Source: DATGPD01 sp041398565
Lineage (GTDB): Bacteria > Planctomycetota > UBA1135 > UBA2386
NCBI GenBank assembly: GCA_041398565.1
Contig: JAWKUN010000002.1
Location: forward strand, 1,364,001 to 1,428,000
DNA: 64,000 bases
Reading direction: 5' to 3'
Of the stretch, positions 50,268 to 58,293 are shown in pieces; the stretch's first letter is position 1, and every line of letters starts with the position of its first letter. The notes beneath the pieces were generated by a model that worked only from the letters and a program-made list of their open reading frames with translations, had not been told where the DNA came from and did no database searches. The translations under genes were made by a program, and so were the position numbers.

Positions 50268-51140
50268 ATGGCACCGCGAACCGAGGCACCTGCCGGCATC
50301 GTCGAGCTCGTCAACAAGACTCTCGAGCTGCCCACCATTCCGGCCGTCCTGACGCGGCTCAGCACGGTCATGGCGAGTTCCAAGTCGTCGGCCGAGGACG
50401 TCGCCGCCGTCATCGCCACCGACCCGGCCGTCGCCACCAACATCCTGCGCATCGTCAATTCGCCGTACTACGGCCTGCAGGTGCGGGTGTCGTCGGTCGA
50501 CCTGGCGGTGTCGATCATGGGGTTCAACATGACCCGCAAGGTGGCGCTGAAGGCGGCCGTGTTCAGCGTCTTCGCCAAGAAGAAGGAGGCCGAGCGGATC
50601 TTCGACTTCAAGGCGTTCTGGCGGCATGCCGTGTTCTCGGGGGTGGCGGCGCGCGCCCTGGGCGGGGCGAGCTCCGTGCTGAATCGGGCCAATGGCGAAG
50701 ATCTCTACATGTGCGGCTTGCTGCACGACATCGGCAAGATCATTCTCCTGGAGAAGCAGCACGACCGATATGTAGCGATGTTGGCCGAGGCGAGCCGGTC
50801 GCAGCGACCGGAGACCGAGGTCGAACTGGAGCAGTTCGGCTTCACCCACGCCGACGTCGGCAGCGTGCTCGCCATCAAATGGTTCCTCCCCGAAGACCTC
50901 ACGATCGCCATCCGCTACCACCACCTTCCGGCCAAGGATCCGTTCCATCAGCAGCTCTCGTCGCTGATCCACCTGGCGGACCACCTGGCCTGGAGCGCGG
51001 GCAAGCCGTCGACTCCGGGCGCTCCGGCTCCGGCGCTCGACGTCGAGGTCTATGACCGCATCGGACTCGATCCCTGCCGTGTCGAGGAGTTGCTGCCGCA
51101 GATCCGCGAGGACTACGAGGCGAGCGGCCTGCCGTTCTAG
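50268..51140 (+). CDS. HDOD-domain regulatory protein
   Basis: A 290-residue protein; ATG at 50268 has an AGGGA 7 bases upstream and is preferred to the earlier start at 50211. The HDOD domain covers most of it: LPTIPAVLTRLSTVMASS, then IATDPAVATNILRIVNSPYYG (about 50-70), the SVDLAVSIMGFNMTRKVAL block, and GLLHDIGKIILLE (about 150-162), which keeps the HD pair. Further His residues (THADVG, YHHLP) fit the HD-hydrolase-like fold, although HDOD proteins are usually signalling modules without catalysis. It stands upstream of surface-polysaccharide genes, perhaps regulating them; that is inference from position. Confidence 0.92.
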   Translation: MAPRTEAPAGIVELVNKTLELPTIPAVLTRLSTVMASSKSSAEDVAAVIATDPAVATNILRIVNSPYYGLQVRVSSVDLAVSIMGFNMTRKVALKAAVFSVFAKKKEAERIFDFKAFWRHAVFSGVAARALGGASSVLNRANGEDLYMCGLLHDIGKIILLEKQHDRYVAMLAEASRSQRPETEVELEQFGFTHADVGSVLAIKWFLPEDLTIAIRYHHLPAKDPFHQQLSSLIHLADHLAWSAGKPSTPGAPAPALDVEVYDRIGLDPCRVEELLPQIREDYEASGLPF

Positions 51141-51144
51141 GAGT

Positions 51145-51167
51145 CCGCGGCATGGAAGGCGCCGCGG
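51145..51167 (+). terminator. Hairpin after the HDOD gene
   Basis: CCGCGGC at 51145-51151 pairs with GCCGCGG at 51161-51167, 9-base loop, 4 bases after the stop codon. No T-run. Confidence 0.45.
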
Positions 51168-51362
51168 CCGAGCCGTGAGTGTCCGCTCGGGTCGGTGCGG
51201 CCGAACCGCCCGACAGGTCGGGCGATCTGTGGAGATCGGGGCGCGCCGAGCCGGGCGAACCGGCGCGGCGCCGCCGCCGACTCCCGTGACGCGCACTCTC
51301 GGGCGCAGGGGGTCCAGCCAGGTGGCCGGTCCCGATGCGCGCGCCGGCCTGGACGGTTCGTC

Positions 51363-52778
51363 ATGAACTTCCGGCGCTGGGTCGTCTTCAGCTTCCTGAT
51401 GCACGTCCTGGTCATCGTCCTCGACAAGGGCGCTGGCCTCGTGCTGACGCTCCTGCTGGCCGAGAACGCCGACTACAAGGGCTACGCCGACCTCCTCACC
51501 AACCTGCCCTTCATCCTCATGTCGGTCGCCAACCTCGGTCTGGCGACCTCGCTGGTGTACTTCGTGCGCCGCAAGCGCTTCGACGTGCAGAAGGTGGCGG
51601 AGACGACCAGCCTCGTCGCCTTGGTGTGGGGCGGCTTCGTCGCGCTGCTCGGCATCGGCATCATGCTGGTCGTGGTGCCGTGGCTGAAGCCGGAGTGGAG
51701 CGGCCGCCCGGGCTTGGTGATCCCGCTGTGCGCCTGCGTGCCGTTCCTGCTGCTGACCAGCTACTACAACAGCATCCAGCTCGCCACCGAGCGCGTGCGC
51801 GACTACAACCTCGTGCACGTCCTGTCTTCGGCGACCTTCCTGCCGTTCTTCCTGCTGTTCTTCTGGCTGGGCGGTGGGGGCGCGGCAGCGGCACAGGGCG
51901 TGGTGCTCGGCCGTCTGAGCGTCTCGATTCTGGTGACGCTGGTGGTCGTGTGGATGCTGCGCGGGGTGGTGCACCCGCGACTGCGCCTGCACATGGACTT
52001 CCTGCGCGCGGGCGTCGCGTTCGGCTGGAAGGCCAACGTCACGTCGGTACTGACCTACCTGAACCACCGCCTCGATCTGCTCATCCTGCCGCTGCTGTTC
52101 GTGCCGTGGGGACTGGATGGCGACGCGCAGATCGAAGCAGTGAAGCGCGAAGTCGCCTACTACAGCCTGGCGGTGACGCTGGCCGAGCTGGTCTGGCACT
52201 TCCCGGAGGCGCTGCGCGACCTGTTCTTCAGCAAGGTCGCCGGCGAGACGCACGAACGCGCCCGCCAGGTCACGCCGGTGCTGTCGCGGTTGTGTCTGAG
52301 CGTGGCCGTGCTGGGCACGGTGTTGATCACCGCCGGCTTCTGGCCCCTGTTCGCCGTCCTCGACGCCTTCCGCGGCCTCTTCGGCAAGGACCCGCACGCC
52401 TTCCACGACGGCTGGCTACCGACGGTCTGGCCGACCTTCTTGTGGCTCGCCCCCGGCACGGTGGCGTTCACCGTGGCCAAGATCCTGCAGAACGACCTCG
52501 CCGCGCGCGGCCACCTCAACGCCTGCATGGCGTCGGGGATGATCTCGTTCGTGGGGATGATCGCTCTCGACGTGCTCTGGGTGCCGTCGGGAGGTGCCAT
52601 CGGCGCCGCCCAGGCGTCGACGGTCGCCTACGTGCTGGCGGCGCTCTACAGCCTGTGGATCTATCCGCGGTCCGGCGGCGCGCCGGCTCTCGCCTGCATC
52701 GTGCCGCAGTTCGGCGACCTGCACTACGTGCGCGAGATCGTCGCCGGGGTGTGGCGCAAGCTGCGGAGGCGGGAGTGA
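51363..52778 (+). CDS. Polysaccharide/oligosaccharide flippase (Wzx/MOP superfamily)
   Basis: A 471-residue membrane protein with about 12-14 hydrophobic helices spread over its length. The N-terminal GAGLVLTLLLAENADYKGYADLL region and the mid-protein GWKANVTSVLTYLNHRLDLLILPLLF are typical for flippases of the MOP exporter superfamily, as is the final LAPGTVAFTVAKILQNDLAARG segment. It would move lipid-linked sugar units across the inner membrane. ATG at 51363. Its stop overlaps the start of the GT2 gene (GTGA), so both act in one pathway. Confidence 0.9.
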   Translation: MNFRRWVVFSFLMHVLVIVLDKGAGLVLTLLLAENADYKGYADLLTNLPFILMSVANLGLATSLVYFVRRKRFDVQKVAETTSLVALVWGGFVALLGIGIMLVVVPWLKPEWSGRPGLVIPLCACVPFLLLTSYYNSIQLATERVRDYNLVHVLSSATFLPFFLLFFWLGGGGAAAAQGVVLGRLSVSILVTLVVVWMLRGVVHPRLRLHMDFLRAGVAFGWKANVTSVLTYLNHRLDLLILPLLFVPWGLDGDAQIEAVKREVAYYSLAVTLAELVWHFPEALRDLFFSKVAGETHERARQVTPVLSRLCLSVAVLGTVLITAGFWPLFAVLDAFRGLFGKDPHAFHDGWLPTVWPTFLWLAPGTVAFTVAKILQNDLAARGHLNACMASGMISFVGMIALDVLWVPSGGAIGAAQASTVAYVLAALYSLWIYPRSGGAPALACIVPQFGDLHYVREIVAGVWRKLRRRE

Positions 52779-53653
52779 GCGGCGCCGCGTCCGTCGCCGT
52801 GATCGTGCCGGTACACAACGGTGCCCGCTTCCTCGCGGCGACGCTGGCGGCGGTGCGAGCGCAGACCCTGCCGCCCGACGAGCTCTGGGTGGTCGACGAC
52901 GGCTCGCAGGACGACAGCGCCGAGATCGCCGCCGAGGCCGGCGCGCGCGTGCTGCGCCAGGCGAATGCCGGCCCCGGCGCGGCGCGCAACCGGGCGCTCG
53001 CGGCGACGAACTGCGAGTTCGTCGCCTTCCTCGACGCCGACGACCTGTTCTTGCCGGACAAGCTGGCGCGGCAGGTGCAGGTGCTGCGGGCCGCGCCGGC
53101 GGCCCTCGCCGTCTGCGGCGACGCGTGGACGCTCGGCGGGCCGCGCGACGGCGAGCGTCGCCACGCCGGGCGCCCGATCGAGCCGCGCCTCCACCTCGTC
53201 GATCTCCTGCGGCAGAACCCGGTGATCACCAGCTCGGTGCTCGCCCGGCGGGCCGCGGTGGTACAGGTCGGCGGCTTCGACGAGGCGCCGGTGCTCATCG
53301 CCACCGAGGACTACGACCTGTGGCTGCGCATGCTGGGATTACCCGGCGGGCACTTCCTCTACCTTGCCGAGCCCCTGCTGCGCTACCGCGTGCACGACCA
53401 GGCCCTGTCGGGCAGCGGCCGCTTCGTCGCGGGTCTCGATCGCATCGCGGAGAAGCTCGCGGCGGTGCACACGCAGTCGGCCGACGTCGCGGCTGGCATG
53501 CGCGCGCGACGCGTCGAGGCGCGTTTGGACGCGGCTTGGGACTGTCTGCAGCGTGGCGAGAGGGCGGGCGCCCGCGCTTGGCTGGCGCAGGCGCGGTCGC
53601 TCGGCGGCCGGTCGCGCAAGGCCGCCAAGCTCTGGCTGCGCAGCTGGCTGTGA
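52775..53653 (+). CDS. Family 2 glycosyltransferase
   Basis: A 292-residue enzyme. GTG at 52775-52777 overlaps the flippase stop. The GT-A fold is evident: VAVIVPVHNGARFLAATLAAV (residues 7-27), WVVDDGSQDDSAEIA (39-53), AGPGAARNRAL (66-76) and FLDADDLF (84-91, the DxD metal site). The segment ATEDYDLWLRM near residue 170 matches the later ED motif. It would transfer a sugar to the polymer or lipid carrier handled by the flippase. The last 60 residues are Arg/Ala-rich and may interact with the membrane. Confidence 0.93.
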   Translation: MSGAASVAVIVPVHNGARFLAATLAAVRAQTLPPDELWVVDDGSQDDSAEIAAEAGARVLRQANAGPGAARNRALAATNCEFVAFLDADDLFLPDKLARQVQVLRAAPAALAVCGDAWTLGGPRDGERRHAGRPIEPRLHLVDLLRQNPVITSSVLARRAAVVQVGGFDEAPVLIATEDYDLWLRMLGLPGGHFLYLAEPLLRYRVHDQALSGSGRFVAGLDRIAEKLAAVHTQSADVAAGMRARRVEARLDAAWDCLQRGERAGARAWLAQARSLGGRSRKAAKLWLRSWL

Positions 53654-53730
53654 GCGATGTGGCCGCAGGGCGGCGTGCTCGGTTGCCAAGCGTGAGGCGA
53701 GGGCGTAGCGTCCTGCGCGTCTTGCCGCGC

Positions 53731-55005
53731 ATGTCGAAGGTCCGCTCGCTCCTCCTGCTCGTCTGCTTGTCCGCGTGCGGAGCCCCGGGCGGCGGCGGAC
53801 CCGTACCGCCGCTGACGTCGCGACCCGCGACGCGCACCCCGACGGAAGGCGCGGTCCCCGCAACGTCCGTGGACACGGAGGGCTCGGCCGGCGCCAACGA
53901 ACGCCGCACGATCGACGGCGAGACGTGCGAGGTCGTCACCGCCTTGGCCGACGCCGGCAACTACGACGAGGCGCGCAACCGCGCCATCAACGCGGCGCGC
54001 GCCGCCTTGCTCGCGCTGCAGCGCCAGCGCATCAAGCAGGACTTGCGCGACTTCATCCGCGAGGAGGCGGAGGAGGGGCCGCGCGGCGCCTGGTCGCGCT
54101 ACCGCGAGGAGTTCGAGAGCGTGCTGGTGGCGCGCACCGAGGGCGAGCTGCAGCGCTGCCGGGTGCTCGACGCCAGCGCCGCGCAAGTGCAGGGCGGGTT
54201 CCGTGGCCGCGCCACCGTGGCGTGTCCCGAGCGCCTGCTCTTTCCGACCCATCGCCTGCAGGCGCTGGTGGCGCGTGCCGACGCCGGGCCCGCCGACTTC
54301 GAGCATCTGGCCGGCGTGTACGAGAGCGAGCAGCAGCTCGGCCTGGCCGAGCAAGCCCTGCGCTGGAGCTACGACCGCGGCGGCGGCGCCGCGGCGGCAT
54401 TGGCGTTGGCCAAGCACTACGGGCGGCGCGCGCTCGATGCCGAGGCGTTGCGCTGGTGCGACGTGGTGACGCGCGACGCGCAGGGTGGCGAGCTGGCGCA
54501 GGAGGCGGCGTCGCGGGCGGAAGAGCTGCGCCAGCGCATCGAGCCGGCCGACCGCCTGATCGAGCAACTGCTGCGAGTCGCCGAGTCGAAGCAGGACCGC
54601 ACGCGGTTCCAGGCCTACGTGCTCGAGCGGCAGCCGGCCGCGGGCGGCGTCGATTGGGAGCTGCGCTGGACTCTGCGCGGCGACCTCGACCGCCGCGTCC
54701 TGAAGATGTGGCTCGACGACTCGCTGACCCCGGCGTGGTGGGCCGAGAACGAGAGCGACGAGCCCAAGCCGTCGGCGCGCGACGGTGGCGTGCGCTTCAC
54801 CCTTCCCGCGCAAGGCTCCACGGCGCGCGTGCTGTTCTGGTCCCTGCCGCTCGACAGCGACCTGTGGCCGCGCCTGGTGGCGTGGAAGAACGTCGAGATC
54901 AAGCTGGCCGAGGCGGGCGACGAGGAACGACTGCGCCTGCGCGACCTGGTGGTGGGGCTGCGCAACAGCGGCGCGGTGGCGGCGATGTTGACGGTGGGGG
55001 AGTAG
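53731..55005 (+). CDS. Predicted lipoprotein of unknown function
   Basis: A 424-residue protein. A lipoprotein signal is clear: MSKVRSLLLLVCLSAC with the lipobox Cys at residue 16. A low-complexity Pro/Thr-rich linker (17-60) is followed by a mostly helical domain (60-300) that may contain degenerate tetratricopeptide-like helices (EHLAGVYESEQQLGLAEQAL and similar), and then a beta-rich C-terminal domain (WELRWTLRGDLDRRVLKMWL). No enzyme motif. It is probably anchored in a membrane facing the periplasm. Gap to the GT2 gene is 77 bases, so it may be co-transcribed. Confidence 0.85.
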   Translation: MSKVRSLLLLVCLSACGAPGGGGPVPPLTSRPATRTPTEGAVPATSVDTEGSAGANERRTIDGETCEVVTALADAGNYDEARNRAINAARAALLALQRQRIKQDLRDFIREEAEEGPRGAWSRYREEFESVLVARTEGELQRCRVLDASAAQVQGGFRGRATVACPERLLFPTHRLQALVARADAGPADFEHLAGVYESEQQLGLAEQALRWSYDRGGGAAAALALAKHYGRRALDAEALRWCDVVTRDAQGGELAQEAASRAEELRQRIEPADRLIEQLLRVAESKQDRTRFQAYVLERQPAAGGVDWELRWTLRGDLDRRVLKMWLDDSLTPAWWAENESDEPKPSARDGGVRFTLPAQGSTARVLFWSLPLDSDLWPRLVAWKNVEIKLAEAGDEERLRLRDLVVGLRNSGAVAAMLTVGE

Positions 55006-55429
55006 GCGCGGATTCGAGGCGCCGGGGTGGGCGCCCGCGGTGCGAACCAGCGGCCAGCGCGCCGCTCAGGTGCGCGTTACACACCCTCGCGTTCGGTCGC
55101 AGCGCTCGATGGCGGGCCGGCGTCTTGCCCGAGGGGCACGTCCGATGTCGTCGGAGCCCGAACCGCACCGAAGTCCGGCGCGAACCTCGAACCGTGGCGG
55201 TCGGCCAGCGAGCGCTCCCGTAGGATCCCACGCTCGCCTCCGCGCAGGCTCCCATGCGACTTCGTTCCGATAGCTCTTCCGCCCGGCGCGCGCCCGGGCT
55301 GGCCGGCCCGGGCACCGGGCCGTGGTGCGGATGTCCGTCGCGGCGGGCCTGGGCCAGGCGCGGAGTGCCATCGCGTGATGCGTTCGGTCGAGTGCGTCCA
55401 CTCGTCGTCGGGAATGAGAAGGCCGTGAC
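55006..55429. other. Intergenic region upstream of the TIR-NACHT gene
   Basis: 424 bases without a supported gene. Two hairpins are visible: GGCGCC at 55018-55023 pairing with 55030-55035 right after the lipoprotein stop (weak terminator), and an 8-bp GC stem GCCCGGGC at 55292-55299 pairing with 55306-55313, about 120 bases before the TIR-NACHT start. The latter could be a terminator or a leader structure. Confidence 0.45.
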
Positions 55430-58210
55430 GTGAGCGAGAAGACGGTCTTCATCAGCTACCGGCGCGACGACGTTGCCAAGGGACACGCGCAGGCGATCTC
55501 CATGGCGCTCAAGCATCGGGGATACGACGTGTTCCTCGACGTCAACTCCCCGGCGCCCGGCGAGTTCGACGAGCGCATCGTGCGCGAGGTCGCGCGCCGC
55601 GCGCACTTCCTCCTCCTGCTCACCCCCGGCGCTCTCGACCGCTGCGCCGACCTGCACGACTGGGTCCGGCGCGAGTACGAGGAGGCGCGGCAGCGGCGGC
55701 GCAACATCGTACCGGTCCTCGTCGAGCCGGCCGACCTCGCCGAGCAACGCCGGGGCTGCCCCGAGTGCATGCGGTCGCTCTTCGACCTGCAGATCGCGTC
55801 GGTGCGGCACGCCAGCTTCGAGTCCGACATCGAGAATCTGACCTCGCACTTCATCGCCGCACACCACGCGCCGACCGACCCGTCGACGGCGCACGATCCG
55901 CTGCACCACTACCTCGGCTACCTGCGGACGGCCCACTCGCACCTGGTGCCGTTCTTCGGCGACGTCAGCGACCGCAGCCTCGCCGAGATCTACGTGGAAC
56001 TCGAGCTGGACGCCGACGCGCAACCATCCGAGCGGGGAACGACGAGCACGAGCAAGCGGGCTCCGCACTTCCGCTCGCTGGAGGCACTGGTGAACCAGCC
56101 GCAGAACCAAGACGCGGAGACGGCACGGCGCTGGGTTCTGCTCGGCGACCCTGGCGCCGGCAAGTCGACCATCACCCGCTACCTCTGCTACGTCGCCGCC
56201 GGCCGAGCGGACGCGAGTCGGGGCGACGGCCTGATGCCGGTCTTCGTGTCGCTCGCCCGGTTGTCGCAAGACCGCGCGCACCCCTTCGATCTCGCCGAGG
56301 GCGACGTCGCCAACACGCTCGGGCGTTCGGCGAGCGCGGGCCTGGCCGACGCGCTCCACGGCCTGGCCCGAACGACCGACCGTCTGGTGCTGATCCTCGA
56401 CGGCCTGGACGAGGTGCAGCCCTCCCGGGCGGCCGAGACGCACGCGACGATCCTGCAGCTCGCGCGCGATCTCCGCCGTGTCCGCATCGTCGTCACCACC
56501 CGCCGCATCGGCTACGACAAGCAGCTCGAGCCGACCTTCGAGCGTGCGGCGGTGCAACCGCTGTCGGCGTCGGCCCGAGCCGAGCTGCTGGTCAAGTGGT
56601 TGGGCAAGCGCGACGGCAAGGACCTCGCCGCGCGCCTGAGCAAGATTCGGCACCTGGACAAGCTGGCGGACAACCCGCTCTTCCTCACCCTCATCGCTGG
56701 TCTGGCCCGCGAAGGCGTGGCCCTGCCGACCACGACCGTGCAGCTGTACGAGCGGTCGGTCAAGCTGTTGCTCGAGCGCGGCGGCGCCAGCCAGAACAAG
56801 GGCATGAAGGCGAGCGCCACCGCCTATCTGCTCCTGCCGAACGTGTGCCTGCACCTGCATCGCGAGGGCCGCGAGCGTTGGACCAAGGCCGACCTGGTGC
56901 GCAGTCTCCACCAGCTGCGCGACCTCGAACACGAGGTCGCCGGCCTGCTGTCGAGCTGGCCGTCGCCGGAGGCGTTCCTCGACGAGCTGTCGACGCAGAC
57001 GGGCCTGCTCGGCGACCTCGACGGTCCGCACGAGCCGTGGCGCTTCATCCACCGCGCCATCCGCGAGTACTTGGCGGCGCTGCGGTTCGCCGCCAGCGGG
57101 CCGATGAGTTACCTCTCACACGTCCGCGCGCTGGCAGCCGACACCCCCAAGCTCGCCTACTGGAGCAACACGTTCGCCTTCGTCTGCGGTCTGGCCGACG
57201 TCGACAAGCGCATGCCGCTCCTGAACCAGCTGCGCAAGGCGAGCCCCGAGCTGGCACTGCTGACCCTGCCGAACGTCGAGGGGCTGCCGCCCAAGGACGC
57301 GCTCGCCTTCCTCATCTCGACTTCGGGTTGGGATGGTGACTACCTCGCCCGCTTGGTGGCCGGATGGGGCGCCGCCGCGGTGCCGCCGACCTCGATCGTC
57401 GACCTGGTGTTCGAGCTGGCCAAGCTCGGCGACAACGATCTGCGCAAGCTGGCCTACTTGCTGTACGGGCTGGAGGGCGGCGGTGTCGACGTCGACCTCG
57501 ACCGCTTCTTCGAGGCCTGCCAGCGTTCGACCGTGCGGCCGGTGGTCGGCAGGGTGACCGTGCCGGCGACGCAGTTCCTGATGGGGTCGTCCGCGAGCCA
57601 GGAGAGCTACCCCGACGAACGCCCGCAGCGCGAGGTGAGTGTCGAGAGCTTCGCCCTCATGGACGCCCCGGTCACCGAGGCGGAGTGGGCGGCGTTCCTG
57701 GGAAGTGGGCAGCCGGACGCGGACACCGGGCGCCTGCCGCGGGTTCGGGTCGACTGGTGGGAGGCTTGGTTGTTCTGCCGCTGGCTCGGCGGCCGCCTGC
57801 CGACGGAGGCGGAGTGGGAGTGCGCCTGCCGAGCGGGAAGCCCGTACCGCTACAGCCTGGGCGACCAGCTCGCCGACCTCGACCGCGGAGCCTGGTACTC
57901 CGCCAACTCCGGCTTCCAGCGCCGCGCGGTCAAGGTCAAGGCCGCCAATGCGCTGGCGCTGCACGACATGCACGGCAACGTCGACGAGTGGTGTGCGGAC
58001 TGGTTCGGCCTCTACGACCCGGGCGACCTGCAGGATCCCAAGGGCCCCAGCGGCGGCGACAAGCGGGTCATCCGCGGCGGGTCGTTCCGCGACGGGGCCC
58101 CCAGCTGCCGCTCGGCCTTCCGCGCCGCCCTCGATCCGTTGGCGCGGACCGACTCGGTCGGGTTTCGCGTGGCGTGGCCGGTCGCGGCGCCGACGGTGAC
58201 GGCCGACTGA
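55430..58210 (+). CDS. TIR-NACHT NTPase with C-terminal FGE/sulfatase-modifying-like domain
   Basis: A 926-residue protein starting with GTG, with GAGAAGG at 55416-55422. Residues 5-125 are a TIR domain (VFISYRRDD, FLDVNSPAPGEFDE, then DWVRREYEEA near 77-86 with the candidate catalytic Glu for NAD+ cleavage). The NACHT-type NTPase follows: Walker A LGDPGAGKST (238-247), Walker B LILDGLDE (321-328), and the TTR sensor at 356-358. A helical region runs from about 400 to 700. The C-terminal 220 residues are a formylglycine-generating-enzyme-like domain: ATQFLMGSS, LPTEAEWECACRAG, MHGNVDEWCADWFG, RGGSFRDGAPSCRSAFRAAL. The Cys pair required for FGE oxidase activity is not present, so it is probably a binding module. 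Architecture fits a STAND immune receptor: sensor at the C-terminus, NTPase switch, TIR effector. Biological role is inference. Confidence 0.92.
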   Translation: MSEKTVFISYRRDDVAKGHAQAISMALKHRGYDVFLDVNSPAPGEFDERIVREVARRAHFLLLLTPGALDRCADLHDWVRREYEEARQRRRNIVPVLVEPADLAEQRRGCPECMRSLFDLQIASVRHASFESDIENLTSHFIAAHHAPTDPSTAHDPLHHYLGYLRTAHSHLVPFFGDVSDRSLAEIYVELELDADAQPSERGTTSTSKRAPHFRSLEALVNQPQNQDAETARRWVLLGDPGAGKSTITRYLCYVAAGRADASRGDGLMPVFVSLARLSQDRAHPFDLAEGDVANTLGRSASAGLADALHGLARTTDRLVLILDGLDEVQPSRAAETHATILQLARDLRRVRIVVTTRRIGYDKQLEPTFERAAVQPLSASARAELLVKWLGKRDGKDLAARLSKIRHLDKLADNPLFLTLIAGLAREGVALPTTTVQLYERSVKLLLERGGASQNKGMKASATAYLLLPNVCLHLHREGRERWTKADLVRSLHQLRDLEHEVAGLLSSWPSPEAFLDELSTQTGLLGDLDGPHEPWRFIHRAIREYLAALRFAASGPMSYLSHVRALAADTPKLAYWSNTFAFVCGLADVDKRMPLLNQLRKASPELALLTLPNVEGLPPKDALAFLISTSGWDGDYLARLVAGWGAAAVPPTSIVDLVFELAKLGDNDLRKLAYLLYGLEGGGVDVDLDRFFEACQRSTVRPVVGRVTVPATQFLMGSSASQESYPDERPQREVSVESFALMDAPVTEAEWAAFLGSGQPDADTGRLPRVRVDWWEAWLFCRWLGGRLPTEAEWECACRAGSPYRYSLGDQLADLDRGAWYSANSGFQRRAVKVKAANALALHDMHGNVDEWCADWFGLYDPGDLQDPKGPSGGDKRVIRGGSFRDGAPSCRSAFRAALDPLARTDSVGFRVAWPVAAPTVTAD

Positions 58211-58293
58211 CGGGCGGTGGTGGGGACGCGGGTGGGGTTCGAACCACGTCGCGCCTCGGAGGCCTCACTGCCGCGCATGCTGCATGAGTCGCC

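Noticed and set aside
58231..58248. A tRNA T-arm-like string (GGTGGGGTTCGAACCACG)
   Set aside because: No acceptor, D-arm or anticodon arm fits around it on either strand; it is a partly palindromic TTCGAA stretch in the 83-base gap between convergent genes.
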